DNA of 55,594 nt, taken from Lentisphaeria bacterium. GTDB lineage: Bacteria > Verrucomicrobiota > Lentisphaeria > Oligosphaerales > Oligosphaeraceae. This document shows positions 25,753-34,971 of this stretch, piece by piece. A program made the position numbers and the translations under genes. The notes under the pieces are model-generated. The model was not told where the DNA came from and ran no database searches. It saw only the letters and a program-made list of their open reading frames with translations. The stretch is taken from NCBI GenBank assembly GCA_016303095.1, contig JAEDMH010000002.1, positions 1 through 55,594 on the forward strand. The letters are read 5' to 3'. Every line of letters begins with the position of its first letter. Within the stretch, counting starts at the first letter, position 1.

Positions 25753-26898
25753 ATGTCTCTCCTCATTCGCAACGCCACCGTCATTACCCCCGGCCTCCGC
25801 CTGGAAGATGCCGCCATCCTGATCCAAGAGGAACGCATCTGCCGCGTCTTCCCCAAGGGCGCCACCCTCCCCACCGCGGAGGAAACCTACGACGCCCAGG
25901 GCATGATGGTCTTCCCCGGTTTCCTGGATATGCATTTCCACGGAGCCATGGGCTATGAAACCACCACCGACGACCCCAAGGCCATGGATGCCATCGGCCG
26001 GGCCAAGATCCTGGAAGGGGTGACGGACTGCTGCCCCACCACCTTGACCCTCTCCGAGGAACGCCTGGCCAAGTCCCTGGGCTACATAGAGGCCTACCGC
26101 AAGGCCCCCACCGGCGCCGATGTGGTGGGCACCCACCTGGAAGGCCCCTATGTCAACCCCGAATGCCTGGGCGCCCAGAATCCCGCCTACCAGCGCAACC
26201 CGGAATCGGCGGAAATCCGCCGGCTTCACGACGTCAGCCCCGTGAGCCTCATCACCTACGCCATTGAACTGCCTGGGGCCCTGGAGTTCACCGAGGATCT
26301 TCTCCAAATGGGCATTGTCCCCTCCTGCGGCCATACCAACGCCACCACCCAGCAATTCGCCGCCGGCCAGGCCCGGGGCCTCCGCCGCCTCACCCACTTC
26401 TGCAACCAGATGACCAAGCTCCACCACCGGGAGATCGGCATGGTGGGCACCGGTCTTCGCCAGAAGGAGGTCTATCTGGAGATGATTTGCGACAAGATCC
26501 ACCTCTGCCCCGACATGATCGACCTGATTTTCCGCACCAAGAACCTGGATCACATCCTGTTGATCACCGACGCCATGGAGGCCTCCCACCTCCAGGAGGG
26601 CAAATATCAGCTGGGCGGTTTGGATGTGATCGTCAAGGACGGGGCCGCCCGTCTGGCCTCCAACGGAGCCTTGGCCGGCAGCATCCTGAAGATGAATGAT
26701 GCCCTGAAGAATGTCTACGAAGTCACGGGGCTGCCCCTGGAAGAGCTGGTGCGCACCACCTCCCTCAACCAGGCCCAGGAATTGGGCATCACCGATCTGG
26801 GGCGGGTGGAAGCCGGCTTCCGGGCCAACCTGGCGGTGTTGGACAAGGACTTCCAGGTGCGCCAGGTCTTCCGCCGGGGCAAGAAGATGATGGCCTAG
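25753..26898 (+). CDS. nagA: N-acetylglucosamine-6-phosphate deacetylase
   Basis: The product has 381 residues. It converts GlcNAc-6-P to glucosamine-6-P, the first committed step of amino-sugar catabolism. The amidohydrolase barrel shows MHFHGAMGYE (HxH metal site), THLEGPYVN (Glu), SCGHTNATTQQ (His), and ITDAMEASHL with the catalytic Asp in TDA. ATG 25753 begins the beta-strand LLIRNATVITPG. Its partner nagB lies 1.2 kb away on the other strand with an ABC ATPase gene between them. Confidence 0.95.
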   Translation: MSLLIRNATVITPGLRLEDAAILIQEERICRVFPKGATLPTAEETYDAQGMMVFPGFLDMHFHGAMGYETTTDDPKAMDAIGRAKILEGVTDCCPTTLTLSEERLAKSLGYIEAYRKAPTGADVVGTHLEGPYVNPECLGAQNPAYQRNPESAEIRRLHDVSPVSLITYAIELPGALEFTEDLLQMGIVPSCGHTNATTQQFAAGQARGLRRLTHFCNQMTKLHHREIGMVGTGLRQKEVYLEMICDKIHLCPDMIDLIFRTKNLDHILLITDAMEASHLQEGKYQLGGLDVIVKDGAARLASNGALAGSILKMNDALKNVYEVTGLPLEELVRTTSLNQAQELGITDLGRVEAGFRANLAVLDKDFQVRQVFRRGKKMMA

Positions 26899-26959
26899 CC
26901 CTCGTCTTTTCCCCCTAAGAAATCCTCCTCACCCTCTGGCCTGCTTTTGTTTCCCGGGA

Positions 26960-27937
26960 CTACCCCTGGGGATGGAAGCAGGCCACTTTATGTTGAGGGC
27001 TTTCCAGGGAGCGCCAGGGGGGCAGGCTCTGGCGGCATTCCGGGGTGGTCTGGGAGCATCGGGGCGCGAAGGGGCAGCCGGCGGGGAGGGTCAGGAGGCT
27101 GGGCACATTTCCCGGAATGCTCTTCAGGCAGGCGGGGTCCTTTTGGAGACTGGGGCTGGATTCCAGGAGACCGCAAGTATAGGGGTGGGCAGGGCGGGCG
27201 AAGAGTTCCCGTACGGGGGCCTCTTCCACTATGCGGGAACCATACATCACCACCACCCGGGTGCACATCTCCCAGATCACCCCCAGATCGTGGGTGATGA
27301 GGAGGAGGGCCCGGGGATGTTCGGGGCACTCCGTCACCTGGCGAAGCACCTCCAGGACCTGGGCCTGAATGGTCACATCCAAGGCGGTGGTGGGTTCGTC
27401 GGCAATGAGGAGACGGGGTTCCAGAATCATGGCCTGGGCAATCATCACCCGCTGGCGCATGCCCCCGGAAAGCTGGAAGGGATAGGACTTCAGACAACGT
27501 CGGGGCTCTCCGATCCCCACTCTCTCCAGCCAGGACAGCATCCGCTCCTCCTCCTCCTTGGCCTTCATGCCACGATGAAGGCGGATCGCCTCCCGCAACT
27601 GCTCCTCTATGGTGTGCAAGGGAGAAAGGGCCGTCATGGGCTCCTGAAAAACCACCCCAATCTCCGCCCCCCGCAATTTCCGCAACTCCCCCGGAGACAA
27701 CGTCACCAAATCCCGCCCCAGAAATTCAATGCGCCCCGACACCGTCCGCCCAGGAGGAGAGGGCACCAGACGGGGAATGGACATGGCCGTCACGGATTTG
27801 CCGCAGCCAGACTCCCCCACCACCCCCAGGGCCTCCCCTGCCTCCAGGGAAAAGGATACGTCGTTCACGGCGTGCACCACGCCTTCCTCCGTGGAAAATT
27901 CCACGGTGAGATGGGAGAGTTTCAGCAGAGGCTCCAT
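26960..27937 (-). CDS. Oligopeptide/dipeptide ABC transporter ATP-binding protein (OppD/DppD type)
   Basis: The product has 325 residues. Walker A is GESGCGKS, the signature is LSGGMRQR, Walker B is LLIADEPTTALD and the switch is LLITHDLGV. The C terminus carries the oligopeptide-transporter zone (HPYTCGLLESSPSL, then CPFAPRC). Such ATPases normally pair with OppF and with permeases OppB/OppC. None of these is in the window, so it is an orphan subunit between nagA and nagB. A role in import of amino-sugar peptides such as muropeptides is tempting but unproven. Confidence 0.9.
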   Translation of the reverse strand: MEPLLKLSHLTVEFSTEEGVVHAVNDVSFSLEAGEALGVVGESGCGKSVTAMSIPRLVPSPPGRTVSGRIEFLGRDLVTLSPGELRKLRGAEIGVVFQEPMTALSPLHTIEEQLREAIRLHRGMKAKEEEERMLSWLERVGIGEPRRCLKSYPFQLSGGMRQRVMIAQAMILEPRLLIADEPTTALDVTIQAQVLEVLRQVTECPEHPRALLLITHDLGVIWEMCTRVVVMYGSRIVEEAPVRELFARPAHPYTCGLLESSPSLQKDPACLKSIPGNVPSLLTLPAGCPFAPRCSQTTPECRQSLPPWRSLESPQHKVACFHPQG

Positions 27938-28131
27938 GGCAGAAAAACAGACCTTCCGCCTCCCCCAGGCTTCCTTCCCCGCCAGGATGAGCAGGGAAGA
28001 GGAGGGAGACGGAAGGAGAGGAGAAAGAGGGGAAAGACCAACGGGACAGAGAGGAGGAGAGGGGAAGAGGCTTCCCGGAAGGCGCCCCTCCCTAGGAGAA
28101 GGAGGCCTTCCGCCCTGTCCCCTGCCCGCCC

Positions 28132-28965
28132 CTAGAATTTGCCAGAAAGACCGGCGCGACGGCGGGCCGCCGCCAGGTACTTCAGCATGGCCTCCTCGTT
28201 CCCCGGAGCAATCCGGTGGTAGTAGTCCCGGTACTTTAACTTGGAGGCGGCAGCTTCATCCATGATGACCGTGACATTGGGATGGAGCTGGAGGGCCGAG
28301 GAGGTGTTCATGGAGGTGATGGGCCCCTCCAGCATCCCGTGGATGGCCTCCGCTTTGTTGGCCCCTGTGGCCAGCATCAGCACCTCGTCGCTGTCCAGCA
28401 CCGTCCCCACCCCCATGGACAAGGCCCACTTGGGCACCTTCTCCTCGTCGCCGTCGAAGAAGAGCTTGGCATTGTCGGCGATGGTGGACTGGGCCAGGGT
28501 GATCATGTGGGTGCGGCTGGTCAGGGAGGTGCCGGGTTCGTTGAATCCGATATGCCCGTCCCGTCCAATGCCCACCACCTGGAGCTTGATGCCTCCCAGG
28601 GAGACGATGGCCTCCTCGTAGCGGGCGCACTCCCGGTCAATGTCTCCCGTCAGACCATCCAGAAAATCCACATTGTCCTTCTTGATGTTCACGTGGGAGA
28701 AGAGATGGGCGTCCATGAAGTGGCGGTAGCTCTGGGGATCCCGGGGCCCCATGCCAATGTACTCGTCCAGATTGAAGGTATGGACATCGGAGAAGTCGAT
28801 CTCCCCTTTCTTGTATCCCTTCACCATTTCCTGGTAGAGGCCCAAAGGAGTGGTGCCCGTGGGCAGCCCCAGCACCTTGGCGCGGCCACACATCACCCGG
28901 TGCCGAACCAGCTTGTATGCCTCCTTGGCCACGGCTCGCTTATCCTTGCAAATAATGACGTTCAT
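28132..28965 (-). CDS. nagB: Glucosamine-6-phosphate deaminase
   Basis: The product has 277 residues. It turns glucosamine-6-P into fructose-6-P and ammonia. Recognised motifs are LGLPTGTTPLGLY, FNLDEYIG (catalytic Asp), GIGRDGHIGFNEPG (His and Glu) and TLAQSTIADNA. A near-perfect AAGGAGGT ribosome site sits 5 bp before ATG 28965. A TACATT box at 29053-29058 gives a probable leader of about 80 nt. Confidence 0.96.
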   Translation of the reverse strand: MNVIICKDKRAVAKEAYKLVRHRVMCGRAKVLGLPTGTTPLGLYQEMVKGYKKGEIDFSDVHTFNLDEYIGMGPRDPQSYRHFMDAHLFSHVNIKKDNVDFLDGLTGDIDRECARYEEAIVSLGGIKLQVVGIGRDGHIGFNEPGTSLTSRTHMITLAQSTIADNAKLFFDGDEEKVPKWALSMGVGTVLDSDEVLMLATGANKAEAIHGMLEGPITSMNTSSALQLHPNVTVIMDEAAASKLKYRDYYHRIAPGNEEAMLKYLAAARRRAGLSGKF

Positions 28966-29052
28966 CGCACCTCCTTGGTTATTGGGTGAAAGGACTCAAA
29001 AAACCGGAATTCTACACGACTCGCGTTGCGGAAGAAACCGCAGGGATGACTT

Positions 29053-29058
29053 AATGTA
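29053..29058 (-). promoter_or_regulatory. Candidate -10 box (TACATT) for nagB
   Basis: On the minus strand GGCGCTACATTAAGTC lies about 90 bp before nagB. It is nearly identical to the 7496 box. No -35 is evident. Confidence 0.35.
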
Positions 29059-29312
29059 GCGCCCCTCCTTCCCCGTTGCCCACCCCCGTCAAAGAGAATC
29101 ACACAAAAAAGGACTCCCTCCCCTGCCCAAAACCGCCCCTCCCAGGAAGGAAAGGCTCCCAAGGGAAAACGGGGAGCCCTCGGGACAACGGGCATGACTG
29201 AATTTTTCTGACACAAACGGCAGAAATTTTCAATATCCGGGAGTCCTCCTGTTCTTCCGCCTCTGTCCTGCGCCCTAGCCCATCTTTCGCATTTTGGGAG
29301 GTTCCAGAGGGG

Positions 29313-29344
29313 CTAGAAATCTAGGAATCTAGAAATCTAGGATT
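29313..29344. repeat. CTAG-phased octamer array, locus II
   Basis: CTAG occurs at 29313, 29321, 29329 and 29337, exactly 8 bp apart. The units are CTAGAAAT, CTAGGAAT, CTAGAAAT and CTAGGATT. It is the cleanest of the arrays. Confidence 0.85.
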
Positions 29345-29363
29345 TCCCCCCAAAAGAACCCGA

Positions 29364-29466
29364 GGCGGGACGTGCGGGGGGGGCAGGTCCCGCCCCTCTG
29401 TGCCCTCCGTGCGCCGCATAGCGGCGTTTCCGTGCCTGACCTGTTTGCCTCTCCGTGCCCTCTGTG
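29364..29466 (+). repeat. Dispersed intergenic repeat, hairpin family beta, copy II
   Basis: The first stem is GGCGGGACGTGC (29364-29375) with GCAGGTCCCGCC (29383-29394), 11 of 12 pairs. The second hairpin is CGCCGC-ATA-GCGGCG (29412-29426) between CTCCGTG and TTTCCGTGCC. Relative to copy I, TTC/GAA in stem 1 became GAC/GTC and stem 2 was replaced on both sides. Confidence 0.8.
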
Positions 29467-29489
29467 TTGAAGCGGTGGCGGAGGGGGAG

Positions 29490-31475
29490 TTACGACATAA
29501 AGCCGGTGATCAGGGCTCCCTGCCAGCCCATCAAAGGAGGCAGGGCGTAGATGATTTCCTGGGGAGTTTCCTGAATGGGGAGGAGGCGGCAAGGTTCTTC
29601 TTCCGGGCGCACCATCCAGTATTCCTGAAATTCCCCATGGCGAATCGCCAATTTCAGAGGCATGGTTCTCCCGATGCCGCAATTTTGGAGATAGGCGCAA
29701 GCGGTGGTGCCTTTTTCCGTCACCCGTCCTTGGAGGCAGAGGGAGAATCCGCCGGTGAGCAGCCGGACGGGGAGTCCGCCCTGGGGGAGGAGTTGGTCCA
29801 GGGCATCCAGGATCATGGTTCGGCGGTAGGAGGTCCACAGGTTTCGGGAATCCAGTTCCTGGATCAAGAGGAGAGAATTTCCCTGTTCCGTGGGCATGAG
29901 GCAACTTCCCCAAGCATCTTCCCGGGTGCTGATCCGGGAAAGGGGAATCCCCTCCGAGCATGCGGGAAGTATAGCGGCCTGGAGACCGAGAGCCGACTGT
30001 CCCCCGGGGAAGATTTCCCGGGGATTGCCGGTGGCGGTGACCCCGGAGGTCGCCTGCACGGCCTCGAGACGCACCTGGCGAAAAACCCTCTCCTGGGGAA
30101 AGCGTTTCGCCAGAATCCGGAAGGCGGCCACATCCATCACCACAGGCTTGCTCCAGAGTATGGGGAGGTCCTCTGGGGTCACGGCGGCGGCCAGGCTTTC
30201 ATTCAAGGCGTAGACTTGGGGATTGGCGTGCATCCGGGTCACGGGCACGCCATTCACCATGAGGCGGGGTTCTGCCTCATTGGCCTCCGACACCCAGGAA
30301 TCCAATCCTAGTCGCCCCTGTCCCAGGAACATGGCCACCCCGCAGGGAGAGGTCTTTCGGGAGGCGTCCCGCATCCTTTGGAGGAAGGGTTTCCAGGTGG
30401 CCAGGCGGTCGAAATAGTAGGCCCAAAGTTCGGGGGTTTCCCCGTTTTGGTCGCTTCCCCAGTAGAGAGCCAGAGAATCCGCCCCGGAGGCCAGATAGAG
30501 AGCGCTTTCCGCCATTTGCCCGTCGGGGTTTTTGACGGCGTTGACATGGGGCCAATTCTCCACCTCGGCGCAAACCTGTCTCACGAAGCCGTAGGATCGG
30601 CATCGGTTGCTTTCCTTCAGGATCGTCAGGGATTTTCGGAGCATTTCCCGGGGAGTGTCGTCCTGATAGTATCCGGCTCCCGGGCGAATGCCCACCGGAT
30701 GCCTTCCGTTGTCGGAGAGCGCCTCCAGAGCCAGGCGAAAATCCTGGCCATCGTAGACCAGGTCTGCGGAGACGGTCTGGAGGCCCAGGCGGCACTGGGG
30801 CAGCGTGGCCTTCGCCGCCTCCCGGAAGACCCGGAGGAAGGCGGCATTGGATTCCCGGTTGAAGGCAATCCATTCTCGCCGTGCCTGGCCTGCCACGGCG
30901 GGGTCGGGGTTCTTCAGGCAAGCCTTCCACTCCTCTCGGCTGTAGTGGTGATGAAAGGCCTTGTTGAAGGCGGCCAGGCAGCGGTCGCAGCAACAGAAGA
31001 GGCGATCCATTTTCAGAAGCCGGGCATCGTCATCCGGCCAATAGGAATCCGGACGCATCAAGGACATGACCTTCTTCGCCGTCTGAAGATTATACTCGTA
31101 GGCCTCTGGAGAGCGGGGACAGAGAATGCCTTTGTAGCGGACCCCGTCCTCATCCACCACCCAGGCCTCCTCCGTGAAGGAGGCGTGGTCGTGGCCATCG
31201 GCACGATGGTTCAAGGTCACGCCCTGCTGGTAGGAGAAGCGAATGCCCAAGTCCTGGCAGCGCTGGCGGTAGGGTAGATTCTTCCGGACTTTCGCCTCGG
31301 TGATCTCCAGGCCCTCCAGAGTGCTTCCGCCGAACCAGAGTTCGTCCACCAAGCCGGGATGCCGTTGCTGGGCGGCGAAAAGTTCCTGGAGGAAGGCGGA
31401 GTTGTCCTCTCCGCAGCCGAAGATCCGCAGAATCAGGAAGGGCCAGTCGTTCATTTTCGTCCCGTTGTCAGCCAT
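29490..31475 (-). CDS. TIM-barrel glycosidase-like protein of unknown specificity
   Basis: The product has 661 residues and no signal peptide. The N-terminal half looks like a (beta/alpha)8 barrel of the hypothetical glycosyl hydrolase (GHL) kind: VDELWFGGSTLEGLEI, DSYWPDDDARLLKMD, CCCDRCLAAFNKAF (a Cys cluster seen in such barrels), and LALYWGSDQNGETPELWAYY. The C-terminal half (about 370-661) resembles an amidotransferase-like plus beta-sandwich arrangement. I cannot name the substrate. It is the last gene of the minus-strand operon, and its ATG at 31475 overlaps the end of the SGNH gene by 8 bp. Confidence 0.6.
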   Translation of the reverse strand: MADNGTKMNDWPFLILRIFGCGEDNSAFLQELFAAQQRHPGLVDELWFGGSTLEGLEITEAKVRKNLPYRQRCQDLGIRFSYQQGVTLNHRADGHDHASFTEEAWVVDEDGVRYKGILCPRSPEAYEYNLQTAKKVMSLMRPDSYWPDDDARLLKMDRLFCCCDRCLAAFNKAFHHHYSREEWKACLKNPDPAVAGQARREWIAFNRESNAAFLRVFREAAKATLPQCRLGLQTVSADLVYDGQDFRLALEALSDNGRHPVGIRPGAGYYQDDTPREMLRKSLTILKESNRCRSYGFVRQVCAEVENWPHVNAVKNPDGQMAESALYLASGADSLALYWGSDQNGETPELWAYYFDRLATWKPFLQRMRDASRKTSPCGVAMFLGQGRLGLDSWVSEANEAEPRLMVNGVPVTRMHANPQVYALNESLAAAVTPEDLPILWSKPVVMDVAAFRILAKRFPQERVFRQVRLEAVQATSGVTATGNPREIFPGGQSALGLQAAILPACSEGIPLSRISTREDAWGSCLMPTEQGNSLLLIQELDSRNLWTSYRRTMILDALDQLLPQGGLPVRLLTGGFSLCLQGRVTEKGTTACAYLQNCGIGRTMPLKLAIRHGEFQEYWMVRPEEEPCRLLPIQETPQEIIYALPPLMGWQGALITGFMS

Positions 31476-32538
31476 GATGTTGTTTCGGGGAGGGGGGAAG
31501 GAGGGTTTTCAGCGTAGGTTCCAGGGCATTGGCCATCCGATAGAAGGCCATATCCGAGGCATGAATGCCATCCACCAGGCATTCGGAGCCGTCCGGGCCC
31601 AGGATATTGGAGCCATCCAGGAAGAAGAGGTGGGGATCCTGGAGGGCCTCCAGCGCCTTTCGGGTTTCTTCCACCTGGTGTTCCGGAATGGGGTAGCGGG
31701 TATAGCGGTAGCGAGTCAGCGCCAGGATGGGGGTGTCAGGCTTTTTTTGGCGAAGTTCCCGGATGAACGGAGGAAGCAAGGCGGCGTATCTTCCCTCCAC
31801 ATTGGGTTCGAAATCCAGCAGATACAAGGCCACCTCCGGCAGGGAGGCGAGAATCCTGGCCACCTCCGGCTCTCCCCGGCCGCAGCCACTGAAGCCGAAA
31901 TTCAGGACATGTCGTCCCAGGCGTCGGGAGAGGATATTGGGGTAGCACATTCCCGGGCGGGAGGCGCAGCCGCCCTGGGTGATGCTGGTGCCGTAGATGG
32001 CGAGAGGAGGGGAGGCAAGAGGAGGAGGAGGCGCCACCTCGGCCTCCTCCCACAATCCGATCTCCACGGAAACCACCCCCTTGTACAAGGGAAAGTAGAC
32101 CGTATAGGTCTGCCAGGAAGACGTCGGCCTTTCCACCAGACTGCAGACAAACTCCGACTTCTCCGGATTGGCCCGCATGACAGAGAGAAAACGCTCCTCC
32201 CCAGGCGCGCCCTCGTACACATCAAAGCCGCCACGCCCCGTATACGCCATGGTGTCCGTGAGATCAAAATCCCCCCGCTTCCCCCGAATCAAAATCCGAC
32301 GGGAATTGGTGGCAAACCGAATCTTCCCGCCCGCCGTGCAGTTGGCCAGAAAATCCACCCCCTCCGGCAGCTTCTCCCCCGGCGAAACGGGCATCCTGCG
32401 AAAGACCTTGTCCTGGGCGAACCAGGGAAAGCCGGTGAGTTCAAAGGGGGCTTCGGACACGGGACGGAAGACGACATGCTCCGTCTGCACCGGCGGAATC
32501 GCCATGCGCTGGTCAAAATCGGAAACCGTGGATTTCAT
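31468..32538 (-). CDS. SGNH/GDSL-type esterase with N-terminal beta-sandwich
   Basis: The product has 356 residues. A jelly-roll domain (about 25-170) precedes an SGNH hydrolase domain: the nucleophile Ser is in IYGTSITQGG (block I), NFGFSGCGRGEPE gives block II, and VDGIHASD gives the catalytic Asp and His. The family deacylates acetylated sugars or other esters; deacetylation of the glycan handled by this operon is inferred. AGGAG lies 8 bp before ATG 32538. It follows the symporter gene by 34 bp. Confidence 0.85.
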   Translation of the reverse strand: MKSTVSDFDQRMAIPPVQTEHVVFRPVSEAPFELTGFPWFAQDKVFRRMPVSPGEKLPEGVDFLANCTAGGKIRFATNSRRILIRGKRGDFDLTDTMAYTGRGGFDVYEGAPGEERFLSVMRANPEKSEFVCSLVERPTSSWQTYTVYFPLYKGVVSVEIGLWEEAEVAPPPPLASPPLAIYGTSITQGGCASRPGMCYPNILSRRLGRHVLNFGFSGCGRGEPEVARILASLPEVALYLLDFEPNVEGRYAALLPPFIRELRQKKPDTPILALTRYRYTRYPIPEHQVEETRKALEALQDPHLFFLDGSNILGPDGSECLVDGIHASDMAFYRMANALEPTLKTLLPPSPKQHHG

Positions 32539-32572
32539 GGAGGACTCCTGTGGGAGGAAGCAAGAAGACGGG

Positions 32573-34927
32573 TCACGCTTTTTGCTGCTTCTGTTGTTCC
32601 GCTTGTTGCACCTGGGCCTGATCCGACAGGGAGACCCCTCCCTCCGACACCTGGCCATTGTCCAGAGGATCTGCCACTCGCTTCTTGAGATCCTGGAACA
32701 TCTTCCACAACCCCGTGACGCCGCCGATGGTGAACCACACCGTGGTGACGCAGCCAATGGCAATCTGCACCAGCACCTGCCGAATCCAGAAGTAATTCCC
32801 CCACCAAGACTCCGGCCAAGGGGAGAGGCCGTTCCAGAGAACCACCCCCACAAACATCAGACCGAAGGAATAGACAATCCCGTAGAAGAAGGTGGACCAG
32901 GCGAGAATCCGGTCGGCCCGGGTGTATTCCGGCGTGATGCCCAGGAAGCGTTTCCAGAGGGTCCTCCAGGACCAATCGGATTCCAGGGTCTTGCCGGGAT
33001 CGTCGCAGTAGATTCCCCGATGGAGCAGGCGGTCCAGGTTGAAGGGCTTGCGATAGGTCAGCAAAGAGATTCCCAGATAGGCGGTCCAGGAGAGAATCAT
33101 GGAGATCAGAGTGAACTCGATGGCATTGATGGGGCAGGCCACATCATTCATCCGCCAGACCACAAAGGGATGGAACGGGGCGGAAAGGGTTTCCAGGACT
33201 TTGGCGGTTCCTTCCACCAGATTGTGGCGCAGCAGGAAGGGGTAGACGACATTGGCCCAGGAGTTTCGGAGGAAAATGCTTCCCAGGGTGGAGCCTGCGC
33301 CCACGAAGAGGGAGGCGTAGGCGCCGGCCGTGGTTCCGAACTTGAAGTAGAAGCCGCCGATCATGATGGGGGAGGCGCCGGCATTCCACAATCCCGCCAT
33401 GATCATGAGGAACATGCGAAGATACTCCATTTGCGCCAGAAAAAGGGAGCCCGCCACAAAGGCGGCACCCACAAAGAGCACGGCACCCCGCAGACACCAA
33501 AGATGAGCCCTGGGAGACAAAACCCTGCGGCAAAGGGGAATCACCAGATCCTGGACAATGCCCACGGCGGAATTGAAGATCCGGCTGTCATCCGTGGAGA
33601 GCATCAACATGAACATCAACAGTCCGATGAGCCCCAGCAGGGAGGCAGGAAAGATCCTCCCCATCACCGCCGGTCCCAGCATCTGACTGTAAAAGGACTG
33701 GAATTTCGCAAAGGTCTTCTTCGCCTCCCCCTGGGAACGGATCTTCTCCTCCGGAGACGCTCCCTGGGGCACCATGGCCTCCAATATGCTCTCCTTCACC
33801 CCATCGAGATAATGCTGATCCGGATTGTTGCGGCGGGAAAAGGAGTTTTCCGGCTCCCTCCGGGAACGCTGAAAATCATGAATCTCCGGCTCCAGGCTCT
33901 GGGAATAGGCCACCACGGCCTCCCGCACTTCCGCCTCGGAAATCACCTCCTGGGCCAAACTCGTGCCCAAAGACTGGCGCACTTGGCAGGCCTGTTGGGC
34001 ATACTGGGGAGCGTTCATGAAGGTCAGGACCGCCACGCTGATGAGAAGAATGGCCACATTGGTGAAGCCGAAGCGCCATGTCCCCAGAAGATTCCCCATC
34101 TTCCCCTCATGGGCGGTCTTCGCCGCCGATCCCGAGCCAAAGAGCCAGTTCGCCCGGTTCAGCACATTCTGCAAAATGGTCACGAAGATCAGGAAGACAT
34201 TGAAGTCCCGCAGATCCTGGACATCGTAGGGATTCAGAAAGCTTTCTCCCGCCACCCGGTCCTGCATCACCGGAAGAATCTCCCGAGACCAGGAAAAGTT
34301 GGCCATGAGGTAGACAGTGAGAATGACAAAGATGGGATAGGACATCAGGGCCTGGCAGCAATCGGTGACGATCAAGGCAATTTGCCCTCCCGCCAAAATG
34401 ACAATGCAGGCCAGGATCACGAAGAAGACCACCAGAAGCCAGTAGGTGGGAACCGTCACGCTCCCCAGGGTGACATAGGGAGAAACGCCCAGGAAATAGA
34501 CGAAGAAGCGGGCCGCCACGGCAGGGCCGATGGCGTTGGTGAGAATCTCCGCCGTCACCCGCAGGAGAGAAGCAATGAAACGGAGTCTTCGGCTGTAGCG
34601 CATCTCCAGCACCTGCCCCAGGGACAGAGCTTTGGTCTCCCGGAAGCGGTAGGTGCAGAATCCCACCAGCCCCAAAAAGATGGAGAGAGGCACATAGGAG
34701 GATTCCCAGAAGCTGAAGGCAAAGCCCGTGTTCATGCACTGCTGAATCAGGGCGACCAGGGTGATGACCGACAGCCCCTCCTCCAGGGAGGAGACGGTGA
34801 TGACGTAACGGCCGCAAACCCGTCCGCAGGCGACGAAATCCGTCACTCCCCGCACGTAGCGTCTTGTGTGGATGGCCAGGCCCAGGATGAGCGCCACGGG
34901 CAAGGCAATGATGAGGAACTGTTCCAT
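32573..34927 (-). CDS. Sodium:solute symporter (SSF family)
   Basis: The product has 784 residues and more than a dozen membrane helices, beginning EQFLIIALPVALILGLAIHT. Family features include KALSLGQVLEMRYSRRLR, the helix VLAGGQIALIVTDCCQALM, and STDDSRIFNSAVGIVQDL. It is longer than a typical SSF protein (about 500-600 residues) owing to a soluble insert near residues 320-400 and a charged, Gln-rich C terminus (QVQQAEQQKQQKA). It is the only importer in this operon. Together with signal-less hydrolases it suggests uptake of oligosaccharides and cytosolic cleavage. Confidence 0.88.
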   Translation of the reverse strand: MEQFLIIALPVALILGLAIHTRRYVRGVTDFVACGRVCGRYVITVSSLEEGLSVITLVALIQQCMNTGFAFSFWESSYVPLSIFLGLVGFCTYRFRETKALSLGQVLEMRYSRRLRFIASLLRVTAEILTNAIGPAVAARFFVYFLGVSPYVTLGSVTVPTYWLLVVFFVILACIVILAGGQIALIVTDCCQALMSYPIFVILTVYLMANFSWSREILPVMQDRVAGESFLNPYDVQDLRDFNVFLIFVTILQNVLNRANWLFGSGSAAKTAHEGKMGNLLGTWRFGFTNVAILLISVAVLTFMNAPQYAQQACQVRQSLGTSLAQEVISEAEVREAVVAYSQSLEPEIHDFQRSRREPENSFSRRNNPDQHYLDGVKESILEAMVPQGASPEEKIRSQGEAKKTFAKFQSFYSQMLGPAVMGRIFPASLLGLIGLLMFMLMLSTDDSRIFNSAVGIVQDLVIPLCRRVLSPRAHLWCLRGAVLFVGAAFVAGSLFLAQMEYLRMFLMIMAGLWNAGASPIMIGGFYFKFGTTAGAYASLFVGAGSTLGSIFLRNSWANVVYPFLLRHNLVEGTAKVLETLSAPFHPFVVWRMNDVACPINAIEFTLISMILSWTAYLGISLLTYRKPFNLDRLLHRGIYCDDPGKTLESDWSWRTLWKRFLGITPEYTRADRILAWSTFFYGIVYSFGLMFVGVVLWNGLSPWPESWWGNYFWIRQVLVQIAIGCVTTVWFTIGGVTGLWKMFQDLKKRVADPLDNGQVSEGGVSLSDQAQVQQAEQQKQQKA

Positions 34928-34971
34928 GGAGGCAAGGAAGAGAGGGGCAAGGGGAGAGGATGGGGCAAGCC

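Larger units (their letters stand above)
28966..29489. other. Intergenic region with nagB leader and composite repeat locus II
   Basis: This 524-bp stretch has no supported gene. The first 100 bp hold the nagB ribosome site and promoter box. The middle is unremarkable. From 29313 it carries a CTAG-phased array and a beta hairpin repeat. Confidence 0.6.

Noticed and set aside
26939..26983. GGCCTGCTT/AAGCAGGCC inverted repeat at the nagA-oppD junction as a terminator
   Set aside because: The 27-nt loop and lack of a T-run on either strand make it weak; it may still be a bidirectional termination element.
29313..29344. CRISPR-like array
   Set aside because: The units are 8 bp with no unique spacers, and no cas genes are present.
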